Shown here one piece after another: positions 1-10,663 of a stretch of 64,000 bases of DNA (its first letter is position 1; every line of letters starts with the position of its first letter). The position numbers and the translations under genes are program-made. A model generated the notes under the pieces. It worked only from the letters and a program-made list of their open reading frames with translations, did not search any database and had not been told where the DNA came from. The stretch comes from Alitta virens (lineage: Eukaryota > Annelida > Polychaeta > Phyllodocida > Nereididae), in NCBI GenBank assembly GCA_932294295.1, contig OW028573.1, positions 3,886,001-3,950,000 on the forward strand, in the 5' to 3' direction.

Positions 1-2893
1 AAGTATGCTTCATAATATTACAAGACTCCCATGGATTGTTGAAAATTATGACTACTGCGATGTGAGGTAATATTAATTATAGCATTCCACACTACATGGA
101 ATCATGGAATCACTAATCCATGGCATGTCTAATCAACAGAAACATCACCCGAAGTGTGATAAACATTGTCATCATTTTCTGAATACCTATGGCATACTTT
201 CCCTAATAATATGCTTCTGGGATAAACCCCTGCATGAGATCTCGTGTGGCCCATATATTAAAGAGTTTCATGTGCATTCTTATTTGCTTTTTCCAGTAGG
301 CCTATAGTTCTTAATAATGTCCTTATTAGTTTTTTTTTTTTGTTTTTTTTTGTGTCCCATTAACTGCTTAACAAGTTTAGATTATGCCTAGCGAATATCA
401 TGTGAAAGTTACAGATATGGCCGTTTTGAGACTGGCGCCGGATAACAACAGGAAAGACAGCCAATGCTGTCCCATCTGCTGTACTTGAAATAATAAGGTC
501 AATTTTTACATTAGAAAATACGACATAATTCCTTAATACATCTCCAAAAATTATGTACAGGGTCCACCACTTTGCTGTTTTGTGAAACAGACTGGCCGCT
601 GATCACTAATCCATGGTTGAAAAAATGCCAAGAGCGGGATCGAGATGACCATTTACAGCAGGAAACCATCTAAACGGGTGGCTGTTAGTGCAAAAGGGGT
701 TTTGGTCTTTGTACACCCCAAGGCACAAGCCAATAGAGAGTTGCCATGGATATGCGCAGAGAACCAATAGGAAAGAGACCCCTGGAAAAAGGGGCCCTTG
801 ATATACTTGTGTCGAAGAGAAGATTACTCAGTTTACTAGCTGGAGCTGACCATTACTTTGCACCTATACATTACCTATACATTACATATATGTTTGAATT
901 AAAAGCCACCCTCTCTTGCAAAGCTACACTCTGTGTTACATGAGTTATTCCTCAACCATAATACATTACAAATACATAATACTATGACAAATTTCAAAGA
1001 AAGAATACTTGCTTGAGCTTCAGATCATTTGCATAGGTGTTTATTCCTTTCACCAATGGGTCACTTGGTCAATATTCTTCATAAAAGGTTCCGTCAGCAT
1101 TAATGCGTGTCATGACAGATAGCATGAAGTGAGGTAGCAGCATGGAATGAAGCAGATCATTCTTGCTTTGATGCTTTAGGCCAAAGGACATAGGCAATTC
1201 GATTTCTAAGCATTAACATCTTATGTGCATCTAGTATGCATAGACCTTCAAAGGAGTCCATGTTCCATAGGAATATCTGCTTAATTCCAACTGAATTCCA
1301 GCTGATAGTGATAGGCTTGGACATTGCTTATGTTGGGTGACCCAAATAAGATTTGACAATGTCGTATTATTACCAGGCATATGTGGTGGCCTCTGTGGTC
1401 TGACATTTAAGGATAATTCAGCCATCCTCCCCTGAAGGCTTCCTGTATTACAACAGACGTCAAGTCACATCAACTTCATGCACATATTGTGAAGTGAATT
1501 CAAACTTTTGTCTGCGGCATAATCCTCTGTCCGTCCAGTCCTAGAGACACGGATTTTCGTCGATTTCTCAGCAGCTACAAAGTCAACATCTTTCACCTAG
1601 AGAGACAAATAAACCACCATTCTGCTGCTGCTTAACTGCTCCAGTAACTGAATTTCATATCTTCATTGTGGTCAGATACATTTTTGCCTGTGTTTAGACC
1701 AGTGCCACACATCTCCATAGGATTAACATTAGGAATAATTGTGTTCTGGTGCCGGAAATATTTAATGAAGCAACAGATAAAGTTAATCAGAAACACGTCA
1801 CGGACGATCTTGACGTCATTAGGCCACCTGGTGGATAATGTAGCCCTGGACACTTTTAGTTAATAAGCAGTTTCAATGGCGGACAGAGTATATATTTGTG
1901 ACTACTTCAAAAGAAGTCACCGTCTAATGATATTCCTTTACAGAAGCTTGAAAGTCTAAAAGGAGAAGGGCACATGGCAGTCTCATTTGAAATACGTCCA
2001 GCCCGTGGGAAATAACAGCTATTTTCAGTGTCAGATTTCGAAACTTACAAGTGCATAGAAAAAGAAAAAGAAAATCTGATATCACTGAAGTATAAATTTT
2101 TGACACTATATATTACATACACCACTCTACAAAAATGTAGTTCCACTTGAGCATTACAAAGTTGTCAATGTGTGGTCTTATATTTTTGAAGGGCAGTATA
2201 TGATTCGTTAACGGGGAGTGTACGTTGGTCAAGTGCCATATCATCATTGTCAGGCTACATGTCCCACCATGTCAACAAAATTTGTTCAAATTATAAGCAC
2301 CTGGAAAACGGATTTTTTTGCGGAAAAAAAATGCATGTTCAGTGTCATAATTGCGTATAAGATGTCATCATCAAATTTAGATTTTTTTTTTCTCACTTAA
2401 TTGTTTACCAGAGCGCTTAACTAATGGGAATTTCTGATGCACGATAAAGTTCTCTGTTCACAATCACAAACCACCATTATTAAAAAATACTTAGGTGAAT
2501 GAGTGGAAGGAGAAAAAAATAAATGGCCACTCTTTGCCTTCATTTAGTTGCTGAGAACTTGAAATTTGATTAAAAACCGTTGGCGTGAGTAGCACTCATA
2601 TTCGTCTGACTGAAGGTTCGCTAAATTTTAAGCAAATGTGTCATAAATATATGATACATACCATATGATAGAGCCTAAGTCAGATGGCTTCAAAGAGGTG
2701 AATAAAAAGACCATATACTCATATATGTTCTGTGGAAACTACTTGACTTCTCTTGTTGCAACACTTTGTGAAAGATGTGTATGACAGGGCAGGGAAGTGT
2801 CGTTATGCGCATGTCATAAATGGCCCTTTGGCGCTATGCTGCTGCTTTCACAGCCTGACTCGAACACAGTCACTTCTCGGGTGAAATACTTAC
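1..2893. other. AT-rich non-coding stretch downstream of gene B exon 4
   Basis: No exon matching the missing end of gene B and no other convincing gene was found on either strand. It contains T-runs near 331-353 and no clear repeat structure. It is most likely the last intron of gene B. Confidence 0.5.
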
Positions 2894-3071
2894 TTCCGTT
2901 GGCGTCTATTCTAATGTAGCAGTTTCCGTCACACTGCCATTCGTCAATGCCGAACACCCTGGCCTGTTGTGTTGTGAAGGGACCCAGACATTTATCCCAG
3001 CCCCCGGCCTTCCTTGTCTTGATCTTCTTCACATCAAACACCTGCTTCGTGACCACTTCTTTTTCCGTCAC
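2894..3071 (-). CDS. Gene B exon 4 (end of linker and middle of LU domain)
   Basis: 178 nt. Acceptor TTGCCTAG|GTGACG, donor GGAA|GTAAGT. It starts VTEKEVVTKQVFDVKKIK, repeating the EVVTKQ-like end of exon 3, then continues into AGGWDKCLGPFTTQQA and WQCDGNCYIRIDANG. It ends in phase 1, as gene A exon 3 does. Confidence 0.8.
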
Positions 3072-6000
3072 CTAGGCAACCAAACCAATAATCAATGCAA
3101 TGCAATGTTTAAGCCATTGTTGACTGATGATGTAATCACATGCCCGGTCAATAACATATTTCTGACCATTGTCCGCTTCTCAAGTTATGTTGGCAAGGGC
3201 AAACCATCGATCATCTTAACATCACCTTGAACTTTCTATCTAATGACATCCAGTAAACATTAAGCTTATCCTTCAAGATCTGTGATTTATAGCCAATTTC
3301 TAACCAAACTACCTGCCAATTACAACATGCCAAATTTATGTGAAAACAAAACGGTAATTTATATTTAAGTTGTTTTTGTGCAGGGCCATTAATAGCCAGA
3401 CAGTTTAGAGCCAATTATTATCCTTGCCATGTGAAAAAACGTGCTCCTTCAATCTGAAACAAGAGCAGAGCAACAACGAAACAATAATTTGATGGTCGAC
3501 TTCTAAATTTTGGTTCTCAAAACTGTGTATCTAATCATGGACGTTGGATATTAGACTAATGAACACTTTGAATTGAAACTGGCACACAAATTGGTCAGCT
3601 GCCTTGTAAAAGTCATCAAATTAATATGACTAATTGATAGGCATATGCGTTTCTTGTTTCTTTTGATATATTGATTATAACCTCAGCGATGATGGTGATA
3701 GAGTCAGGTAAGAGATAGTGTATGTGGGCTTTCCAGGCTCCACAGGTTGACCCTCTAACAGTGATGTACTGCGCCACAGCAGGGTCTCTTCCATCAAATC
3801 CTTTATTATTATTTTTGTGTGTAAAAGTGTTTTGACTGTGTATGTGGAAATAGGCTCATTTGATTCTATATACTGCATGGCCTTAGCGTGATAATTGGGG
3901 ATTTGATATTTGGAGAGAGAAAATCGAGTCGGTCTCCCACCGACGATGAATTGCCAATTACAGTTTCTATTGTTGAGAGCGTCCTATTCTGATAGCATCT
4001 CTCAGTCCATGTGACCTCGACCTGCAGCTTGGCTTCGTTTTAAGTATACAGAACTACGCACAAGACGACCTTAAAGAGGCCAGAAAGTGTCATTAAGGCT
4101 TCGGGTGGGCTAATTGTCCACAACAGGGGGAAAACCACTTTCAGACAGAGAGCCCTGTTCTCATGCAAAGAGCTTCTCAAAGGAGGGATCTCGTTTGCTA
4201 GGCAATGAGACTACGTGAAAGACACACGGGCCTCTTTTTGTGACAGCAGCAGCAGTATGTGGCAACTGACAGCCCGATTGAGAGAATTAATTTCTCTAGC
4301 CTAGCCTCCCATTCTTGACTACATTGAGGAGCAAGTCACGTTCGTTTCATACTTGATGACTATACCCAATCACTAGTCACTAGTCACTAGCCACCTAAAA
4401 AAGTTACTTATGAAGTATCACTTACCTGTTTCGTGACCACTTTGATTTCCTTCTCCAACTTTGAGACCCAGACAACCTCGTAGACTGTCCTGCTGTGTCG
4501 TCCCACCTTCCACTGCCAGGTGGCTGGGTCGTAGTAAGGCTCCTCTTCGAAGATCTCACGAGGTCTCGTGATGTTCACCCAAACCACGCGGGGCACCTGG
4601 AGCAAGACATGTACTTCTCAATTAACTGGCATTGCCTTAACTTCCACTACTAGTTTGCACTCTTCTGGGCTAATCTGATTTCTAGAGTTTACACAACAAA
4701 TAAGCTGCAACTTCCTGGGAGGCTAAGTTTAGTAGCAGGCCGGATCAAGAATCAAGATTGAATTTAGAATTAGCTGTAACTCAGGACATGTATACCGATA
4801 GATGAAAGATTATGTATGTTTTGTACTGATAATGAAATTGAAGACGAGTTTCACTTGATAATGATATGTGCTTCTTATGTTGTTTTTAGAAATGAGCTGT
4901 TTCAGAAATATGGAATATTGATAAAAATTTTAATGGTATGGATAATTTTGATAAATTTTTATGTATTTGTAATTACTTTCAGAAGTTTCTTGGTCAGTTC
5001 TTGGTGAAAGCAATCCAGATGAGAAAAAATCAATTGTATGCATAATAATGTTAGCTCTTTAAGAATAGGTGACATATAGGCCCGGGTGACCGGGTGGTTG
5101 TGCTTTTGTTTATTGTTTGTTTACCGTACAAATGTATGTAATTTACCACATGTCACTAAGATAAAGATTTTCCTTCCTTCCTTCCTATAAGGAAGGGGAA
5201 AAGGGGGAGGTAAGAAACAAGAACAAAAGCCACTGAGATTTATCGTATCTCAGGCTGCCTCGTACAGGTTTTGTATTCACGTGGAAAGGTATTCTATAGC
5301 CCTAAGTATATTAGATCTGAGGAACTTATTAGATGCAGGGGATTGAAGGGCCCTAAATTCAATATAAAGTGGTCAATTGTTGGCGGAGAGGCGTTTGTGC
5401 TAGGAAACGTTGGTCGCTTACCGTCACTGTATAGGTGACTACTTTTGGAACAAGGATCTCCTCCTGGACTGTTCTAGGGATCTTCACTTCCTCCACCTCT
5501 GTTTTGGCCGGAGTGTAGGCACATTGGTAACACCTTCCTGCAGTCAAGAATAAAAGGCACAACATTAATTTCTACCATAATGAGCCCGACCACTACTTCA
5601 TTACTGTCTGCATGAGCTAGAAAGACATCTGGGCCATCCAGCCAGTCTGCAGGGAGGTCATTTCTGTGTAGCAGACTTACACACAAACAGACACATATGA
5701 GGTGCGTCACCAGAGCCTACACAGGCTGTAATTGTGGGCCCCATTCACAAGAAACATTCTATATAGTCGTATACATCATATAAATAAAGGAACAAGATGT
5801 GAAAGGAAATAACAATCCAATTAGCATATTGGAAATTCTATATTCACTTTTTATACAGAGAGAGAAAAAAAAGTCTGTATTCAGAATGACAATATTCCAA
5901 TAGTGTATGATTAATAACGCATACAATTTTTATACATGATACGAAAGAAACATAAATAATTCATAAGTTGAGATGAGGTGAGATGAAGCTGAATATGAAG

Positions 6001-7548
6001 TGGAATATTGATGACAGATGTAACATCTAAGAATACATTGATGTCAAAGAACTCTTAATAGTTGAGGGAGTAGATTCCATACATATGATATTTTAGTATT
6101 TATTTGTTGCTTCTCAAGTTTTGTTCTGACTGGGAAGTTGTGTTGTGCAATATAATAATAGTCAATGTTATTAGGTAATAATTGATGAGAAAAATATTTA
6201 GATTATAGCCATTAACAACTTGTATAGATCTGTAAATTAACACTAAAACTTACCATCAGAATTTGATGCAAATTTAAACTAATATATTTGACCAAGCTTA
6301 AAATGGCCGATTTTTTTTGTGCATGATAGGCCAGCATTAGTGTTGGCCTGTTTTAACTGAGAACCTAAATTGTATCTATTATTTTTCTACCATTTCTGTC
6401 CATAAGCCAGAACACCAGTCCTTGAAATGTGGTGAACATCCTGACTATCTTTTCCTGTATCTTGACTGGGGTAATTAAACGTCTGCCTGTGACTATTTTT
6501 GGCACAAAACGTCTGTCACGTGACTGTCCATATGGCATCAGCCATTACTAGAAACTCTAGGAGACGCCATTAGGGGTCAAGGAGGTCTCTGACATAATTA
6601 AGAGTGTGTATGACTGGCGGCAGGTGGCGTCTACTACAGTTATCAAGGTGATCATTACAGAAGAACGTGATGGATGACAACCTCACTAATATCGAATTTC
6701 AACCATTCCAGAATGATGTTCACTCGAATTTCCACATTGCAAATGACTACAAAGTTCGGTAGTTAGTCTGCAGTCATATTTGATTTCAAATCTATTTGGA
6801 AATTCAAATGTCTATGAATATATTCTTCATGTCTTATACAATTTTTGTAAATTATCGAATAAGCCTATTGCGTGACTGGTTGGCGATACATTTCCAATAG
6901 GATTGATCACAAAATCAATAAAATGGATCCACATTCAATCGAGAATAAATAAATTAATGTACAATTAAATGCAATTAAATGTACACAAAGAGTGTATTAG
7001 GAAATGTTTCTTCATTTGGTTTAAAAGTTAATGGATATTACACTTTAAATCCGCCTCAACTTTAAGTTTCCTTTGTTTCCAAATAAATTTCCAAAACGTC
7101 TAAGACTTGAACCACTTTCTATTCTTTAGACTAGGGATCATCTACACCAGTCATGTTGCTCATTTACAGAAAGGATCGTGGCCAATTTTCCCCTGAAAGA
7201 ATCAATCTGACATTTCAAGGGGCTAGGTTTCCCGGTTTAAAGTGAATTATGGCAAAGGTTCAGGCTGGTCATTTAAAAGCTTTAAGACTGAGTGTAGAAG
7301 TCTGGCTGATCATTCCTTCGGGAACTAACTTGAGACTAGAGTTAATTAGATTGCTCACTCACTCACTCACTCACTTATACTCAGTTGCTCCACTCACCTG
7401 TCTTTTCCTCTTGCACGAAGATGCCACGTTGCTTGTATCCATCCTCTTTCAGTTTGGCATCATCGTTATAACTGTGAAATTTAGAAGTAACTAAACTGAC
7501 TACACATGCAATGACCACAGACACTCTCCACAGAACAGGACCAGACAT
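2894..7548 (-). CDS. Gene B: secreted LU (Ly6/quiver-like) protein with inserted Val-rich linker; 3' end missing
   Basis: Exons are 7398-7548, 5422-5537, 4426-4596 and 2894-3071 on the minus strand: 616 nt, 205 codons plus 1 nt, introns GT-AG with phases 1, 0, 0, 1. The signal peptide is MSGPVLWRVSVVIACVVSLVTS. A short spacer leads to CYQC (53-56), the first part of an LU domain. Residues 57-168 are a linker rich in Val, Glu, Lys and Arg with EEV, VPK, VPR and VVTKQ motifs. GGWDKC (169-174) and WQCDGNC then resume the LU domain. The last donor (GGAA|GTAAGT, phase 1) calls for a terminal exon with RGC and CxCxxDxCN. No CxCxxDxCN exon can be recognised in 1-2893, so it is probably left of the window or lost. 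Exon order, phases and motifs make B a paralogue of gene A. Function unknown; predicted extracellular. Confidence 0.75.
4426..4596 (-). CDS. Gene B exon 3 (linker exon, no counterpart in gene A)
   Basis: 171 nt, exactly 57 codons, flanked by two phase-0 introns (acceptor TTGCTCCAG|GTG, donor ACAG|GTAAGT). It encodes VPRVVWVNITRPREIF, an acidic/aromatic stretch with YYDPATWQWKV, then TVYEVVWVSKLEKEIKVVTKQ-like sequence. It has no cysteine. As a symmetric 0-0 exon it could have been inserted or skipped without changing frame. Confidence 0.75.
4745..5190 (+). mobile_element. 5'-truncated LINE 3' end with (TTCC)n tail, in gene B intron
   Basis: A decayed reading frame gives FRISCNSGHVYR and then IPIDERLCMFC, NEIEDEFHLIMIC. 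This is the Cx2C...Hx4C zinc-knuckle-like C-terminus seen in the full element at 30.2-33.6 kb (IPLHERICEYC, GEIEDESHCLLTC). An AT-rich 3' UTR follows, ending AAGATAAAGATTTTCC and a short TTCC repeat. The frame is broken by small deletions. It lies opposite in sense to gene B, in the intron between exons 2 and 3. Confidence 0.65.
5422..5537 (-). CDS. Gene B exon 2 (CYQC and first part of linker)
   Basis: 116 nt. Acceptor TTGACTGCAG|GAAGG, donor GACG|GTAAGC. It reads GRCYQCAYTPAKTEVEEVKI, then RTVQEEILVPKVVTYTVT, ending in phase 0. The first half matches gene A exon 2; the second half is extra. Confidence 0.8.
5538..7397 (-). other. Intron 1 of gene B
   Basis: AT-rich, no gene seen. A short (CACT)n run lies at about 7355-7375, next to the donor of exon 1. 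Confidence 0.6.
7398..7548 (-). CDS. Gene B exon 1 (signal peptide)
   Basis: 151 nt from the ATG at 7548 to donor ACAG|GTGAGT. It encodes a 22-residue hydrophobic signal peptide and a short charged spacer ending ..FVQEEKT, phase 1. Gene A has the long Tyr-rich segment at this position. Confidence 0.78.
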
Positions 7549-7607
7549 TGTCAAGCTACGTCAGATTACAACCACAACTAAGTGCTGCTCAGTGCTGTCA
7601 TGCACCA

Positions 7608-7613
7608 TTTATA
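7608..7613 (-). promoter_or_regulatory. TATA box of gene B
   Basis: TATAAA on the minus strand (context CATATAAATGG), 60 nt upstream of the ATG at 7548. A transcription start about 30 nt downstream would give a 5' UTR of about 35 nt. Confidence 0.6.
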
Positions 7614-8112
7614 TGACGGTCAAGGCTGGAGGGAGGTGACAGCTTTTCTTTGACCACTCAAAGTCCTCTCGTGTGTGTGGACTTGACCCTTGATGCACAA
7701 CCGCAGCAGAAGTTACATGAATTTACTTAGGTGCACCGGCTGGTCCTGACCACTACAGTGCTGTAATGACTCCCAGCAATGACCAATTACTTACGTCACG
7801 TGTTGAGTAAATTGCACCAAGTCAGATGTCTTCACAAAAACCTTCCCCACCAAAGACTACATCATCAATATTATACTCATTATTTTGCCTCATTAGCAAT
7901 TTTTCTTGCCATGTAGCCCTTTATTAACATTCCTATAGTTAAGACACCTGGCTTCTGTTACTAAAATAGGATGTCCTTATATTGTCTTAAAAGCTCATTA
8001 GTGCCAAGCGCCTAGTTGCATGTCTAAATAATAAAATATGCATTTGAAATATTATATAAACTATTATAGAGCCAGGAGTAGCATTATTGGATTATTCAAA
8101 CACTTCATAATG

Positions 8113-8200
8113 TATTGAATTGAATTGAATTGAATTTATTTAGCATCCTGATATCATACATGCATGTACATACATCAATTATTGCGATAACACTTTTCAT
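8113..8200 (-). mobile_element. Probable LINE 3' tail with (TTCAA)n repeat
   Basis: About four TTGAA units (plus-strand reading) run directly into TTTATTTAGCATCCTGATATC. Pentanucleotide tails at LINE 3' ends occur elsewhere in the window, and CTGATATCA also appears at the 3' end of the full element near 29.73 kb. No coding remnant was identified, so the call is tentative. Confidence 0.4.
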
Positions 8201-8448
8201 ATGGCTTTAAATTACTAATTATTATGTAAAAACTAGGACGCTGGGTCAGGCATCTGAGCTATAAGCTGTTTGAATGATGCCTGCCTGTAATGATGTACTG
8301 GAAAATTTCACATTGTGTTATCTCTTGAGACATGTAGAATATTTGAGATTGTTAAATTTTTTTTAAAGCGGGCGAATGTTATTATTTACTAAAATTTCAA
8401 ACAAGAATGTAAAATGCCAAAACTACTCAGTGACATCTAATCAAAGGA

Positions 8449-8564
8449 GGAGGGGGGGGGGGCTTAGCTCAGTGGTAGCGCACTGGGCTTCCATTACTGA
8501 GTCCTGGGTTTGATTCCCGGTTGGGCCAAAGTTGGATGGCTGTATCATTCACCCACCCACTCTG
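8449..8564 (+). mobile_element. SINE family 1 copy (short, with 9-bp target-site duplication)
   Basis: The tRNA-derived head has A box TAGCTCAGTGGTAGCG and B box GGTTTGATTCCC, then the family body GTTGGATGGCTGT. It is flanked by a perfect direct repeat ATCAAAGGA at 8440-8448 and 8565-8573, a clear target-site duplication. The body is much shorter than other copies. It sits between genes A and B. Confidence 0.8.
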
Positions 8565-9479
8565 ATCAAAGGATAAAGAAGGCGGGACTGCACCTTTAAA
8601 AAAAATAACTTAAGGTATTCCTAAAGTATGTACAGCTGTTAAGAGAGGCTAATCAAACATACCTTTGTATAGTGGATTTTGTTATTTTTCTGAGAAAGCT
8701 ATATTTATTGAATAAGTCAGTGATTATCTTCTAAAAAAAAGTCCTGTTGAATTCAGGGCTGCTCAGTGAAAAGACTCTATTACAGATGCGTATGACCTTG
8801 ATTAAACAATCATTGAAGTTAAAAAGACATCAAACACATCTGACATATTTGGATATGACATATGGAGTAGGCCGGTATTTCAACTACACTTGTTGATTAG
8901 TGGCATTTGTCTCAGGCGCTAAACTAAGACTGTCCTTGACTTAGGCTAGTGTATTATTAGCTACATCAAATGGTCGTAGGAGTAACAACATAACTGTTGC
9001 GTTTGGTTTGTATTGTTGCAACTTTCTGGTGCTGTAGTTTATAAATATATCGTTGGAAGCCCCTTCGCCCACTATATTTATTTACTGTCTCGAGGAAAAC
9101 GAGTTAAAAATTTTGTTCTGAACACGCACAGCATTCAGCTATGTGGAATAATTCCATAGTCCAATATAGCTCTTCTGAATCCAATATAACTACCTATTGG
9201 ACTTCCCATCCACCATTTGTTATATTCTCCTCTGAAATGTCACAGATGATTAGAAAAGCATCTGCTTGATACATAGATAGACGGATCCAATATACCTTTT
9301 TCCTGTCCAATATAACAAAATATTGGATAGTCACATGGTATGAAAACAAAAATCAGATTGAACAAGCAAAGTTCAATGGACGCTCTCGTACAGTTTTTTG
9401 TTTTTTTATAGTATCAGACTTCAAGATGGAGTCAGAAAACTTGCTTATATGCAGAAAATTGTTTGTTTGACCGGCTGAG

Positions 9480-9642
9480 TGTGACCTCGGGCCGAGGTGA
9501 GCTGATTAATAGCAGGTGATACCATCGCCCCTTGGAGCAGTTCGGGATGATCAGGAAACATAAATAACATGCCTTATTGCAATGTTGTTTCACTTGATGA
9601 AAGTCTTATCTTATCTTATCTTATCTTATCTTATTTAAAAAA
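9480..9642 (+). mobile_element. LINE 3' UTR end with (TTATC)n tail
   Basis: A hairpin-forming GACCTCGGGCCGAGGTGAGC is followed by AT-rich sequence and seven or so TTATC units ending at about 9635, then A-runs. This resembles CR1/jockey-like 3' UTRs. No coding part remains. Confidence 0.5.
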
Positions 9643-9894
9643 AAAAAAATTTCGTACTAAATAATCATGTGCCAGTGCACAAAAAAGTATTTCATTAATT
9701 ACCCTTAAAATTTGTTCACAGTCTCTTGCTGCAATCAGTTTTATACAATGTGAGGTTCCTTGGAGGTGAAGCTAAACTTGATTTTGTCGCAAGAAAGTCA
9801 CAGTTCCTGTGAAGTTAACCATGGTGAAACCGGCTGTTCTATTGAATAAGTTTCATAACTTAGCTGTTCCATTGCAAATGGTTTTGATAAGACT

Positions 9895-9990
9895 ACCTTA
9901 TATCTATACCTCTTATCTTATCTCCTGTATTTTATATCTTATCTTGCTTTGCCTGGTCTTGTCTTACCCTATCTCATCTTATCTATTTTT
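9895..9990 (+). repeat. Degenerate TTATC-type microsatellite
   Basis: Interrupted CTTATC, TCTTGTC and TCATC units over about 95 bp, like the LINE-tail repeats at 9.6 and 27.8 kb. Confidence 0.6.
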
Positions 9991-10242
9991 ACACATCCAA
10001 TACATTTAGAACTGTACATAGCCATTTTAGCGCTCAATTAATTCATAGTTAAGTAGGCCTACTTTTCTGATATTTACCAGGTGTTTCTTTTGGAATAAGA
10101 TCTTCCACAACTCCACCAAACTTGTTAAATACATCCTTCAGATGGTCCTCACTGCACTACAAAAATATCTTAATCTTGGAGAAATCCATGACTTGCTGTG
10201 AACTGAGTCTTTTACCACATGACAATATGGTGTATTCAATCA

Positions 10243-10248
10243 TTTATT
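10243..10248 (-). other. Candidate polyadenylation signal of gene A
   Basis: AATAAA on the minus strand 270 nt after the gene A stop codon, a plausible 3' UTR length. The hexamer is common in AT-rich DNA, so position is the only support. Confidence 0.35.
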
Positions 10249-10517
10249 GGACAAAGATACAAAACTATATACAGACAAATCTTGAGATCCAGCTTGGTGT
10301 GAGACATTGATTACGGTCAGTGTGAAGCGGAGTGTTAGATTGCATATGGTGACCCGCGTCAGGCGCAGAGAGCAATTTGCGTGATGCATATAATTACTGA
10401 AATGATTCTGCTCTGGAGGGCAGGCACACTATATGCAGGCGCCCTACTGGTTCCCAACATTAGGCAGGCCATAAAACGGGGAAAAAAGTCTTATAAATAT
10501 ATAGATGGACAGATGTA

Positions 10518-10663
10518 TTAGCTGTAGATCTTGTGTCGTGGCAAGGGCCCGTTGTTACACCTGTCAGTGTCACAGAAGCAGTAGAGCGAATTAGCCTGGT
10601 AGTTGCAACCCAGTTTCTGAGGGTCCACCCCGTATTCCCCCTTGTAGCATCCTCTGAAGAAAT
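10518..10663 (-). CDS. Gene A exon 4 (end of LU domain, stop)
   Basis: 146 nt. Acceptor TTGTTTGCAG|ATTTC. It reads FFRGCYKGEYG ... CFCDTDRCNNGPLPRHKIYS, then TAA at 10518-10520. This is the diagnostic CxCxxDxCN end of an LU domain, followed by a short hydrophilic tail. Confidence 0.85.

Noticed and set aside
1490..1605. Minus-strand exon-like ORF (VKDVDFVAAEKSTKIRV...) after a TCTCTCTAG acceptor
   Set aside because: It is phase 0 while gene B needs phase 1, there is no donor and no cysteine pattern. It may be chance.
8458..8530. tRNA gene with clear A and B boxes
   Set aside because: The acceptor stem does not close, the head continues into a SINE body, and target duplications flank the whole unit.
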